The notes under the pieces were generated by a model. The model did not search any database. It was not told the origin of the DNA and was given only the letters and a program-made list of their open reading frames with translations. This document shows, piece after piece, positions 7,718 through 15,161 of a stretch of DNA of 23,491 nucleotides (within the stretch, counting starts at the first letter, position 1; every line of letters begins with the position of its first letter). The translations under genes were made by a program, and so were the position numbers. The DNA comes from Bacillota bacterium (GTDB lineage: Bacteria; Bacillota; Clostridia; Lachnospirales; Lachnospiraceae): positions 1-23,491 of the forward strand of contig JAEZGY010000060.1 of assembly GCA_023416695.1 (NCBI GenBank), read 5' to 3'.

Positions 7718-9280
7718 TTAAATAACCTCAATGTTGTCTGCTTTTATAAGCTTCGTAATATCTGCCACTTTATTTAAGCCCTCTCGGCCTCCTTCTAAGA
7801 ACCTTGTCTGAATTGGCACTTCTTTATTAATATATTCTGCTATGGCTTCTTTTATGGCTTTCATAGAAGCTTCTTTCTCCACATAGACCTTACACAGATC
7901 ATCGGAAAATGCTAGTACAAGAACATTTCCTTCATTCACAGTTAACACTGCATTTCTTATCATTTGCTGTAAGAGTCCATCTAGGTCCTTCACAATACTA
8001 TTCCAGTTAGTTGCTACTTGCCTCACTTCCTCTGGCAACGCTTCTACTAGTATCTGTTTTGGTTCTTCTATTTGAGATTTTTCCGGCTTCGTTTTCTCTG
8101 ACCCTGAAGTTTGTTTTACTACAACACCTTCCTGCAGTTTCATCTCTACCTGACGAAGTCGTTCTAAAATAGAGGTATAGTCCGTCTCCATCTCTGGCTT
8201 ACATAGCTTGATACATGCTACCTCTACCAATACTCTCTTTTGAGAGGAATACTTAATCTGATTAGACAAATCAGAGAAGATACGAATGTACCTCATTAAG
8301 GTATCCATTTCCACCTGACCTGCCATTAGCTTCATTTCTTTAAGATTCTCCGAAGATACTTCAATTATATCTTCCGCCAAATCAGAACTCTTTAGAAGAA
8401 TAAGATTTCTCATATACCAGGTAAAGTCCACTACAAACTGACTTAAATCTCTACCTTTTACAATCAGTTCCTCTACCAATTCCATTACCTCTACAGACTT
8501 ACCTTGTAGCAAGAAATCCAGCAACTTTTGAAATACTTCTGTATCTACTGCCCCGAGAACTTCTAACACTTTATCATAAGTTAGGGTCTCTCCATAATAA
8601 AACGCAATACACTGATCCAAAAGACTAAGTCCATCACGCATGGAGCCATCTGCTGCCTTGGCAACATAGCGAAGGGCCTTTTCTTCCACTTGAATCTGCT
8701 CCTTCTCCATCAACTCCATTAAGCGAGCTGCTATAGTGTCTATGGTAATACGTCTAAAGTCATACCGTTGGCATCTAGATAGAATTGTAATAGGGATCTT
8801 ATGCACCTCTGTGGTTGCTAAAATAAAGATAACATAAGATGGCGGCTCCTCTAAGGTTTTTAGCAGAGCATTAAAGGCTCCTGCAGAAAGCATATGAACC
8901 TCATCAATGATATAAACCTTATACTTACCCTCTGTAGGAGAATACTGTACCTCATCAATGATATCCCGAATGTTATTGACACCATTGTTAGAGGCAGCAT
9001 CAATCTCTATAACATTCATAGAGGTCTGGTTTAATATAGCCTGACAGGTTGGACATTCATTACAAGGACTTCCATCCACAGGATGTTGACAATTGACAGC
9101 CCGTGCTAGAATCTTTGCAATCGTAGTCTTACCAGTTCCTCTCGTTCCACAAAATAGGTAGGCATGTCCTACTCGGTTAGCCTTTATTTGATTTGTTAAT
9201 GTCTTTACAATATGCTCCTGTCCCTTTACATCTTCAAAACCTATGGGACGGAACTTACGATATAATGAGGTATAAGACAT
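7718..9280 (-). CDS. dnaX: DNA polymerase III subunits gamma/tau
   Basis: The 520-residue product is the clamp-loader ATPase. Residues 45-52 form the Walker A loop (GTRGTGKT). Four zinc-ligand cysteines are at 64, 73, 76 and 79. Walker B is IIDEVHM (124-130), the sensor-1 region is FILATTEVHKIP, and the SRC arginine-finger motif is at 168-170. The C-terminal third, after a charged linker near residue 385, is the divergent tau region that contacts the polymerase or helicase in other species. The ATG has GGAAGG about six bases upstream, and a clear promoter lies at 9345-9373. It is first in the dnaX-ybaB-recR operon. I saw no A-rich slippery site of the E. coli frameshift type. Confidence 0.98.
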   Translation of the reverse strand: MSYTSLYRKFRPIGFEDVKGQEHIVKTLTNQIKANRVGHAYLFCGTRGTGKTTIAKILARAVNCQHPVDGSPCNECPTCQAILNQTSMNVIEIDAASNNGVNNIRDIIDEVQYSPTEGKYKVYIIDEVHMLSAGAFNALLKTLEEPPSYVIFILATTEVHKIPITILSRCQRYDFRRITIDTIAARLMELMEKEQIQVEEKALRYVAKAADGSMRDGLSLLDQCIAFYYGETLTYDKVLEVLGAVDTEVFQKLLDFLLQGKSVEVMELVEELIVKGRDLSQFVVDFTWYMRNLILLKSSDLAEDIIEVSSENLKEMKLMAGQVEMDTLMRYIRIFSDLSNQIKYSSQKRVLVEVACIKLCKPEMETDYTSILERLRQVEMKLQEGVVVKQTSGSEKTKPEKSQIEEPKQILVEALPEEVRQVATNWNSIVKDLDGLLQQMIRNAVLTVNEGNVLVLAFSDDLCKVYVEKEASMKAIKEAIAEYINKEVPIQTRFLEGGREGLNKVADITKLIKADNIEVI

Positions 9281-9344
9281 ACTGTACCTTCCTTCTATTA
9301 GTATCAGAATTATTATTGACTTATTTCTGATATTTTACCTTTCT

Positions 9345-9373
9345 ATTTTAAACGATATTTGCTCATCTGGCAA
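9345..9373 (-). promoter_or_regulatory. sigma-A promoter of the dnaX operon
   Basis: TTGCCA (9368-9373), 17-base spacer, TAAAAT (9345-9350), read leftwards about 65 bases before the dnaX start. It lies immediately after the terminator of the CapA-family gene. Confidence 0.75.
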
Positions 9374-9380
9374 TGGTTTC

Positions 9381-9430
9381 AAAAAGGAGCTCTGCAAAAT
9401 AGTCTATTTACAACTATGCTACAAAGCTCC
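9381..9430 (-). terminator. rho-independent terminator after the CapA-family gene
   Basis: GGAGCT/AGCTCC arms (9425-9430 and 9386-9391) close a longer imperfect stem that includes ATAGT/ACTAT. Five T residues (9381-9385) follow on the leftward transcript. It lies 27 bases past the stop codon. Confidence 0.85.
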
Positions 9431-9456
9431 TCACTATGTTTCTTATTATGGTTGTT

Positions 9457-10737
9457 TTAGTTTTCCTTATACCAGTCTCCCCAAACCTGCTGTGCCAAAG
9501 CCTTTAACTTGGCAACTGACATAGTCCGTATTCTATGTACTGATGCTAGCTGATCGGTATAATCTGACAGTCTTAATACCTGCAAATTGCTATAATCACT
9601 TTCAAACTGTGTTACTAATGGTGTTATGGAAGCATCCGAGATATATGGTTTCTCACCATTCTTGCACTCTATGGTGATATTGGCCATCCCACCAAGCATT
9701 CTTGGATATTCATCCTGTCCCGATACATAATTGCCTAAAGAATAGTACACTAGCATCTTATGCCCATCTTCTCCTTCTAACCACTCTATTGGTTCAATCA
9801 CATGAGGATGCGCACCTATCACTAGGTCAACTCCTGTCTCCAAAAATATCTTTGTCCATCTCTTCTGGGCACTAGAAACATCATATGAGTATTCCGTTCC
9901 CCAGTGAGGAAATACTATGACAAAATCCGCCTTTTCCTTTGCTAATGCCACATCCTTACGTATCTTCTCCTCATCTAGCATATTCACCATGTATGGGCGA
10001 TTACTTGGTAGTGGCAAACCATTTAGGCTATATGTATAATTAAGTAAGGCAAGCTTTATGCCCTTAACTTCTATTACTGTAACGTCATTAGATTCTTCCT
10101 TCGTCTCATTTACCCCTACAACGGTGACTCCTTTATGGTTCTTCCAGTAATCTATACTATTCTGCATCCCCTTTTCACCCATATCCATTGCATGATTCGT
10201 GGCATGAAGAACAACATTAAAACCAGCTTTTACTATTGCATCACCAATCTCTTGTGGGGAGTTAAATCTAGGATATCCACTAAATCGCAGTTCTTTCCCA
10301 CCAAGAACAGTTTCCTGGTTAATGACAGACACATCAGCGTTCTTAATATCGCCTAAAATATTGGTAAATAAATGATCGTAGTTATATGTCCCATCCGGGC
10401 GCTTTCCACTGTCAATTACAGAGGCATGAACCAAATCATCTCCTACTGCCATAAGAGTAATCCTTTTATCTTCTATCGGTGTAGCTGTTGGTAAAGGAGA
10501 TGCTGAAGGCTTCTCATTATCTAAGTTACTCTGACTATCTGTTGGCAATGGACTATTATTTTGCTTCTCGCCTTGACTTTCACCAATAACCTTTCCATTT
10601 TGATCAACTGTAATCTTGTCCTTGTTACTTGTTTCCTCATTAGAATTAATGGTATTAGTAGCAATCACAGTCAAGACGGTTAACACACATACTACCACCA
10701 ATAGTGGTTTAAACAATTTTCTAAAAAACCGTTTCAT
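9457..10737 (-). CDS. CapA family (poly-gamma-glutamate capsule type) metallophosphatase-like protein
   Basis: The 426-residue protein starts with a basic stretch and one hydrophobic helix (residues about 9-27), then a low-complexity Ser/Pro/Asn linker to about residue 90. From there it is a PGA_cap/CapA domain, a calcineurin-like phosphoesterase relative. Motifs in order are AVGDDLVH, NQETVLGG, ATNHAMDMG, FPHWGTEY, GAHPHVIEP and YYSLGNYV; these hold the expected Asp, Asn and His metal ligands. The domain should face outward, tethered by the N-terminal helix. Genuine capsule operons carry capB and capC beside capA; none is present here, so a role in poly-gamma-glutamate synthesis is doubtful and the substrate is unknown. 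It is transcribed singly, with its own promoter and terminator. Confidence 0.9.
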   Translation of the reverse strand: MKRFFRKLFKPLLVVVCVLTVLTVIATNTINSNEETSNKDKITVDQNGKVIGESQGEKQNNSPLPTDSQSNLDNEKPSASPLPTATPIEDKRITLMAVGDDLVHASVIDSGKRPDGTYNYDHLFTNILGDIKNADVSVINQETVLGGKELRFSGYPRFNSPQEIGDAIVKAGFNVVLHATNHAMDMGEKGMQNSIDYWKNHKGVTVVGVNETKEESNDVTVIEVKGIKLALLNYTYSLNGLPLPSNRPYMVNMLDEEKIRKDVALAKEKADFVIVFPHWGTEYSYDVSSAQKRWTKIFLETGVDLVIGAHPHVIEPIEWLEGEDGHKMLVYYSLGNYVSGQDEYPRMLGGMANITIECKNGEKPYISDASITPLVTQFESDYSNLQVLRLSDYTDQLASVHRIRTMSVAKLKALAQQVWGDWYKEN

Positions 10738-10790
10738 TTAGTATCCCATCTCTTTCTAAGTATATTAACCATTTACGGTCTGACCACTTT

Positions 10791-10819
10791 ATTGTAACAC
10801 ATAAAACATTACCAGTCTA
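10791..10819 (-). promoter_or_regulatory. promoter of the CapA-family gene
   Basis: TAGACT (10814-10819), 17 bases, TACAAT (10791-10796) preceded by TGT, giving an extended -10. Read leftwards about 55 bases before the gene. Confidence 0.55.
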
Positions 10820-10900
10820 TTCTATAAATGGAATTATATGTATTAAAATAGTCTAGGCAAAAGAGAGATACAAAGGGTTTTATGTGGAGATACCCATTAT

Positions 10901-11968
10901 TTAGTTAATATTTAATTTTAAATCTCCTTGTTTAATCCATCCTCTTTTTCTCATGAACTCAGACATCATGAGACATAGAATTGCTGGTAATACAAATTGA
11001 ATGATAATAATCTTCACAATAGTAACCACTGCCCCATCTTTTGCTACCATGTCTCCATAAGTAGTAATCTGTCCTACTAAACCAGCACTTCCCATACCAG
11101 AGCCTACTTTATTATTGGTCATATGGAACAGCATAGTAGAAACAGGACCTAAGATCGCACTAGTCAGTACAACTGGAAGCCAAAGTATTGGTTTCTTAAT
11201 CAGGTTTGGTACCTGTAGCATACTAGTTCCTACTCCTTGGGCAATAAGTCCACCAATTTTATTCTCACGATAGCTAATCACTGCAAAGCCTACCATATTG
11301 GCACAGCAGCCAACTGTTGCTGCTCCTGCCGCAAGACCACTTAATCCTAGCATAACACCAAGGGCGGCTGAACTAATTGGAAGGGTTAATACTACACCCA
11401 TCACAACAGAAACTATGATTCCCATTAAGAATGGTGCTTGTTCTGTTGCCCATAAAATAATCTCACCAATATAGGTCATAAAGGTTGAAATTGGAGGCCC
11501 TACTACTAGTCCAACTGCTGCACCCGTACATATACTAAGTACAGGAGTAATGATAATATCTACCTTCGTTTTACCTGAAACAATATGTCCAACCTCAATA
11601 GCTATGTACGCTGCCACAAAAGCTCCCAAAGGTTCAGATACCTTCAGTACAATTCTCCCTGCATCATTAATTAAGGTATTATTAATAATATCTGTTGCAC
11701 AACCGCCAATCATACCAGCCACTGCTGCAGAAACAACCACTAAAGGAGCCTCCTTAAACTTACAAGCAACTCCACAACCAATTCCGGCACCAGTCAAACA
11801 TCCTGCTACAACACCTATGGCATTCATGTAGTTTCCTACTGTACCACCAATCAAGCCCCCAAACTGTTTTAGAATAGTACCTACGATTAAGGTTGCAAAA
11901 AGCCCAAGTGCCATACCGCTAAGTCCGTCTATAAAAAGCCGATGCAACCATTTACCTATCTTATTCAT
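10901..11968 (-). CDS. PfoR-like / PTS EIIC_2 family membrane protein
   Basis: This 355-residue, very hydrophobic protein has about ten membrane segments rich in Gly, Ala and Val. It matches the PTS_EIIC_2 family, COG3641, which includes PfoR, named for an effect on perfringolysin O expression in Clostridium perfringens. Recognisable blocks are the start IGKWLHRLFIDGLSGMALGLF, PLGAFVAAYIAIEVG, and PISSAALGVMLGLSGLAAGAATVGCCANMVGF. No IIA or IIB phosphotransfer partner is encoded nearby, so a classical PTS role is not supported and the substrate is unknown. A strong ribosome binding site (GGAGGAG) precedes the ATG. It lies 73 bases downstream of niaR on the same strand, with a candidate operator in the gap, so a link to niacin metabolism is an inference worth testing. 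A weak hairpin (GGGT/ACCC near 10872-10892) may end it. Confidence 0.82.
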   Translation of the reverse strand: MNKIGKWLHRLFIDGLSGMALGLFATLIVGTILKQFGGLIGGTVGNYMNAIGVVAGCLTGAGIGCGVACKFKEAPLVVVSAAVAGMIGGCATDIINNTLINDAGRIVLKVSEPLGAFVAAYIAIEVGHIVSGKTKVDIIITPVLSICTGAAVGLVVGPPISTFMTYIGEIILWATEQAPFLMGIIVSVVMGVVLTLPISSAALGVMLGLSGLAAGAATVGCCANMVGFAVISYRENKIGGLIAQGVGTSMLQVPNLIKKPILWLPVVLTSAILGPVSTMLFHMTNNKVGSGMGSAGLVGQITTYGDMVAKDGAVVTIVKIIIIQFVLPAILCLMMSEFMRKRGWIKQGDLKLNIN

Positions 11969-12003
11969 AAAAACTCCTCCATGCCTTTACACTTTTTCTA
12001 TTC

Positions 12004-12019
12004 ACCTGTCTTGTCAGAT
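12004..12019. promoter_or_regulatory. inverted repeat, candidate operator between niaR and the PfoR-like gene
   Basis: Two seven-base half-sites of form A(T/C)CTG(A/T)C face each other across two bases, in the 73-base gap before the PfoR-like gene. It lies just downstream of a TTGCCA that could be a -35. It is too A/T-poor for a terminator and has no T tract. I infer a repressor site, plausibly for NiaR, without having matched it to a known NiaR motif. Confidence 0.4.
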
Positions 12020-12041
12020 CGTGGCAAATAATAACACATCT

Positions 12042-12557
12042 TTATGGTTTAAGCAAGAAATTTCTCTCTTTAAGCACCTTTTCTATACGATCCAGTATTT
12101 CCTCACTGTCTGCCTCCACGGTATGAAGATGCACTCCATCCGTCAGTTCCTTTAATGGTGTTGTCTTCTTTTCTTGGACCTTCTTTACAAAATCATACAC
12201 ATCCTGACGGTTAGCAATCATTAAGTCTGCCTCTATTTGTCCATAGATATCATGCATCACAATAACATCTAGTACCTTGCCACCATTGTCCACAATCACA
12301 CAAAGTTCTTCTTCAATCTGCTCTGTTGAATGCTTTACCAAAAAACAGCGGTTGAATTTCTGAGGCTCCTTCACAAAATATAGATATCCCTTATTGGTAG
12401 ATAAAATATTCTTGTTGGTAGCACGAAGTAATGCAATATCCTGTACAATGACCTGTCTCGATACCCCTAAGGTCTTTGCAAGCTCACTTCCAGATAAGGG
12501 CTCTTTGGATATATGCAAAAGTTCAATTAATTTCTCTCGACGTTTTTTCCCTTCCAT
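12042..12557 (-). CDS. niaR: niacin-responsive transcriptional repressor NiaR
   Basis: Start placed at 12557 (MEGKKRREKL, 171 residues), because AAAGGTG lies just upstream; the frame can be extended to 12575 with a poorer site. Residues about 5-60 form an HTH_11 winged helix with the recognition segment SGSELAKTLGVSRQVIVQDIALL. Residues about 70-170 form the 3H domain, with conserved histidines H76, H102 (VMHDIYG), H143 and H145 (GVHLHTVEA) for metal and nicotinate sensing. NiaR proteins repress NAD synthesis and niacin uptake genes when nicotinic acid is present. The gene has a strong promoter at 12593-12621 and precedes the PfoR-like gene, so the two may be co-transcribed. Confidence 0.93.
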   Translation of the reverse strand: MEGKKRREKLIELLHISKEPLSGSELAKTLGVSRQVIVQDIALLRATNKNILSTNKGYLYFVKEPQKFNRCFLVKHSTEQIEEELCVIVDNGGKVLDVIVMHDIYGQIEADLMIANRQDVYDFVKKVQEKKTTPLKELTDGVHLHTVEADSEEILDRIEKVLKERNFLLKP

Positions 12558-12592
12558 ATCAATCACCTTTCCCATAGGATTTCCATCAATTT

Positions 12593-12621
12593 ATCATATC
12601 AATTCTTTTACTATTTTACAA
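12593..12621 (-). promoter_or_regulatory. sigma-A promoter of niaR
   Basis: TTGTAA (12616-12621), 17 bases ending in TGA (extended -10), TATGAT (12593-12598), read leftwards 36 bases before the chosen niaR start. No copy of the 12004-12019 inverted repeat is seen here. Confidence 0.7.
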
Positions 12622-12665
12622 TATGCTGTGTTTCACTACGGTTTTCTTCTGATTTTCTAAATCCC

Positions 12666-12694
12666 TTGAATGTTTTAGAATAGGCAAGTATAAT
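12666..12694 (+). promoter_or_regulatory. sigma-A promoter of the 12746-13618 operon
   Basis: TTGAAT (12666-12671), 17-base spacer, perfect TATAAT (12689-12694), 52 bases before the first gene. A second TATAAT occurs at 12724-12729 without a good -35. Confidence 0.75.
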
Positions 12695-12745
12695 TAAGTT
12701 CTACTTTACTACAATTTATTGTATATAATTCAGGGAGGAAATCAT

Positions 12746-13015
12746 ATGTTCCGATTATGGGCTAAAATTTTTAAAGACAATCGTATGCTAAAGGATATGG
12801 TCGTATGCAATGACGATCCTACACTGAATCGTACCCGCAAGATATTCCATGCCCTAGATGAAATATGCTATGCCTTTGACCTTTCTAAACCCCTTTGGCT
12901 TGAATCCACTGTGGCTGACTTTAAAAAACATGATAAAACCCGATTCTCTAAAGATAATTTCATAGATGCCATTGAGTTTGATTTTTTAGAAATACAGGTA
13001 ATCGAGGAGGATTAA
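12746..13015 (+). CDS. small conserved hypothetical protein (89 residues)
   Basis: The ATG at 12746 is preceded by GGGAGGAAA at good spacing; a longer frame starts at 12719 without a site. The product is soluble, charged and about 89 residues: MFRLWAKIFKDNRMLKD at the start, an Asp/Arg-rich middle, and an acidic end (LEIQVIEED). I recognise this only as a type of short protein recurrent in Lachnospiraceae genomes, of unknown function; no domain is visible. Its stop is three bases before the start of the peptidase gene, and the ribosome binding site of the latter (GAGGAGGA) lies in its last codons. The two are therefore translationally coupled and probably functionally linked. Confidence 0.82.
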   Translation: MFRLWAKIFKDNRMLKDMVVCNDDPTLNRTRKIFHALDEICYAFDLSKPLWLESTVADFKKHDKTRFSKDNFIDAIEFDFLEIQVIEED

Positions 13016-13018
13016 CCA

Positions 13019-13618
13019 ATGAAGCAACCACATGGTGGGCATGAAGGCTTTTTCTACCGACCTATTGATGATGCTCTTAAGACGCGAATGATGAATAAAT
13101 CTTATAAACCAGAATCTGACTTCTCTCTTGAGGAACTGGTTTATGTAGAGGTTCTTCACTATGATTTCAAAGGTCAAGTAAAGACTGGAGAATTAGTAGT
13201 AAATCGGTGTATTGCCGATAAAGTGTTATCTGTTTTTAAAGAACTATTTGATTCAAAGTATCCCATTGAAAAGCTACGATTAATTGATGATTATAATGCT
13301 GATGATGAGTTATCCATGGCAGATAACAACTCCTCCGCCTTTAATTATCGTACCATAGCTGGTACCAATCAGCTCTCAAATCATGCTATGGGAATGGCCA
13401 TTGATATTAATCCCCTCTATAATCCCTACATTCAGGTACGAGATGGGCAAACCAATATCTATCCTAAAAATGGACTAGTCTATACCAATCGGAGCCTTGA
13501 GAATCCTTACTACATTCATAAAAATGATACCTGCTACAACTGTTTTATTAAGCACGGATTTACCTGGGGTGGGGACTGGAACCCTAGTAAGGATTATCAA
13601 CACTTTGAATATAAATAA
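13019..13618 (+). CDS. M15 family (VanY-like) metallopeptidase without signal peptide
   Basis: The C-terminal part (residues about 105-199) carries the M15 D,D/L,D-peptidase signature: S120-x-H122-x-x-G125-x-A127-x-D129 (SNHAMGMAID), and near the end D192-x-x-H195-F-E. H122, D129 and H195 should bind zinc, as in the VanX/VanY and endolysin peptidases that cut peptidoglycan stem peptides. The first 100 residues lack a membrane helix or cleavable signal, so export is not explained. Family members with this layout are often annotated as D-alanyl-D-alanine carboxypeptidase-like. It is co-transcribed with the 89-residue protein and ends at a bidirectional terminator. Confident on the fold; the substrate is unknown. 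Confidence 0.88.
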   Translation: MKQPHGGHEGFFYRPIDDALKTRMMNKSYKPESDFSLEELVYVEVLHYDFKGQVKTGELVVNRCIADKVLSVFKELFDSKYPIEKLRLIDDYNADDELSMADNNSSAFNYRTIAGTNQLSNHAMGMAIDINPLYNPYIQVRDGQTNIYPKNGLVYTNRSLENPYYIHKNDTCYNCFIKHGFTWGGDWNPSKDYQHFEYK

Positions 13619-13623
13619 TACCG

Positions 13624-13667
13624 AAAAAACGAGTGGTTACACGAAAACATCGTGGACCACCCGTTTT
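13624..13667. terminator. bidirectional terminator between the M15 gene and pgi
   Basis: Imperfect stem CG-x-GTGGT...CACG / CGTG...ACCAC-x-CG (13630-13663), with TTTT on the right and six A on the left. It can end the peptidase operon rightwards and pgi leftwards; both stops lie within 12 bases of it. Confidence 0.88.
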
Positions 13668-13672
13668 ATTAT

Positions 13673-15022
13673 CTATAATCTCTTTAATAACTCTTCTCTT
13701 TCTTTCTCAAAGCCAGGTTTACCAAGCAATGCAAACATGTTCTTCTTATAGCTTTCAACACCTGGTTGATCAAATGGATTTACTCCAAGTAAATATCCAC
13801 TTACACCAACTGCAAACTCAAAGAAATAGAATAACTGACCAAGAGAATACTCATCTTGTGCTGGCATCTTAACTACTAAGTTTGGAACATCACCATCACT
13901 ATGAGCAAGGCGAGTACCTTGCATAGCACTCTTATTAATAAAGTCTACTGTCTTTCCAGCAAGATAATTTAATCCATCTAAATCTACTGGTTCTTCTTCA
14001 AGAGTTAACTCACAAAGAGGAGTCTCTAACTCAATTACAGTTTCAAACATTGTTCTTTGGCCATCTTGAATAAACTGTCCCATGGAGTGAAGATCTGTTG
14101 TTAAATCAACTGCTGCAGGGAAGATACCCTTCTGATCCTTGCCTTCACTTTCTCCATATAGCTGTTTCCACCATTCACCTATATAGTGAAGGGATGGCTC
14201 ATAGTTACAAAGAATCTCTATACTCTTGTTTTTTCTAAGAAGAATATTACGAACTGCTGCATATAACACAGCATCGTTGTTCTCATATTCAGTATTAATA
14301 CAGCGAGTTCTCATATCCGCTGCGCCTTCCATTAACTTAGTGATATCAGCACCACTAACGGCAATAGGAAGCAAACCAACTGCTGTTAATACAGAGAATC
14401 TTCCACCTACATCATCTGGGACAACAAATGTCTCATAGCCTTCTTCATCAGCAAGATTCTTTAACGCTCCCTTTGCTTTGTCTGTAGTTGCATAAATTCT
14501 CTTAGCAGCTTCTGCTTTACCATATTTCTCTTCTAGCTTCTTCTTAAATAGACGGAAAGCAATTGCTGGCTCAGTAGTAGTACCTGATTTACTTATTACA
14601 TTAACAGAAAAGTCTCTATCTCCTACTACTTCCATCAAATGTGACATGTAAGTACTGCTAATATTGTTACCAACATAGTATATCTCAGGAGTTTTACGAA
14701 TCTCTTTGGACACACTATTGTAAAAACTATGTCTTAAGAATTCAATTGCAGCACGTGCTCCTAAATAGGAACCACCAATACCAATTACAATCAAAACCTC
14801 TGAATCTTGTTGAATCTTAGCTGCGGACTTCTGTATTCTTGAGAATTCCTCTTTGTCATAATTTACAGGAAGATCAATCCACCCTAAAAAGTCATTGCCT
14901 GCACCTGTCCTGTCAAGAAGCATTTTCTTTGCAGATAATGCACTTTCTTTAATCATAGCTAATTCTTCAGCAGCAATAAAATCTTTTGCTGTAGAGTAAA
15001 TAAACGATACTTCTTTTGCCAT
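13673..15022 (-). CDS. pgi: glucose-6-phosphate isomerase
   Basis: Start placed at 15022 (MAKEVSFIYS, 449 residues), because AAGGAG lies nine bases before it; nine extra codons upstream lack a site. Length agrees with the compact Gram-positive Pgi type. Characteristic blocks are VIGIGGSYLGARAAIEFL, the sugar-phosphate loop VISKSGTTTEPAIAFRLF, VPDDVGGRFSVLTAVGLLPIA, and the PGI signature near GKDQKGIFPAAVDLTTDLHSMG with the catalytic Glu/His region. It interconverts glucose-6-phosphate and fructose-6-phosphate in glycolysis and wall-sugar precursor supply. It is monocistronic, with a promoter at 15101-15129 and a terminator after it. Confidence 0.98.
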   Translation of the reverse strand: MAKEVSFIYSTAKDFIAAEELAMIKESALSAKKMLLDRTGAGNDFLGWIDLPVNYDKEEFSRIQKSAAKIQQDSEVLIVIGIGGSYLGARAAIEFLRHSFYNSVSKEIRKTPEIYYVGNNISSTYMSHLMEVVGDRDFSVNVISKSGTTTEPAIAFRLFKKKLEEKYGKAEAAKRIYATTDKAKGALKNLADEEGYETFVVPDDVGGRFSVLTAVGLLPIAVSGADITKLMEGAADMRTRCINTEYENNDAVLYAAVRNILLRKNKSIEILCNYEPSLHYIGEWWKQLYGESEGKDQKGIFPAAVDLTTDLHSMGQFIQDGQRTMFETVIELETPLCELTLEEEPVDLDGLNYLAGKTVDFINKSAMQGTRLAHSDGDVPNLVVKMPAQDEYSLGQLFYFFEFAVGVSGYLLGVNPFDQPGVESYKKNMFALLGKPGFEKEREELLKRL

Positions 15023-15100
15023 TCTTTTGCACTCCTTTGGTTCTATCATTACATAATAATTTATTAAAGAACTAATGATTACATTTTTCGTTTACAGTAT

Positions 15101-15129
15101 ATTCTATCAAATTACCCACTTATTAGCAA
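15101..15129 (-). promoter_or_regulatory. sigma-A promoter of pgi
   Basis: TTGCTA (15124-15129), 17 bases ending in TGA (extended -10), TAGAAT (15101-15106), read leftwards about 80 bases before the pgi start. Confidence 0.7.
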
Positions 15130-15161
15130 TATTAAAAAGAAGTTTCTGTGATATGACCTTA

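Noticed and set aside
7718..9280. Programmed frameshift in dnaX producing a short gamma form
   Set aside because: I found no A-rich slippery heptamer with a downstream stem of the E. coli type.
9281..9456. Signal recognition particle RNA or serine tRNA next to dnaX, as in many clostridia
   Set aside because: The gap holds only the dnaX promoter and the CapA-gene terminator; no tRNA or SRP RNA core is visible.
10901..11968. Complete phosphotransferase system for a sugar
   Set aside because: No IIA or IIB gene lies nearby and the neighbour is NiaR; only a IIC-like membrane part is present.
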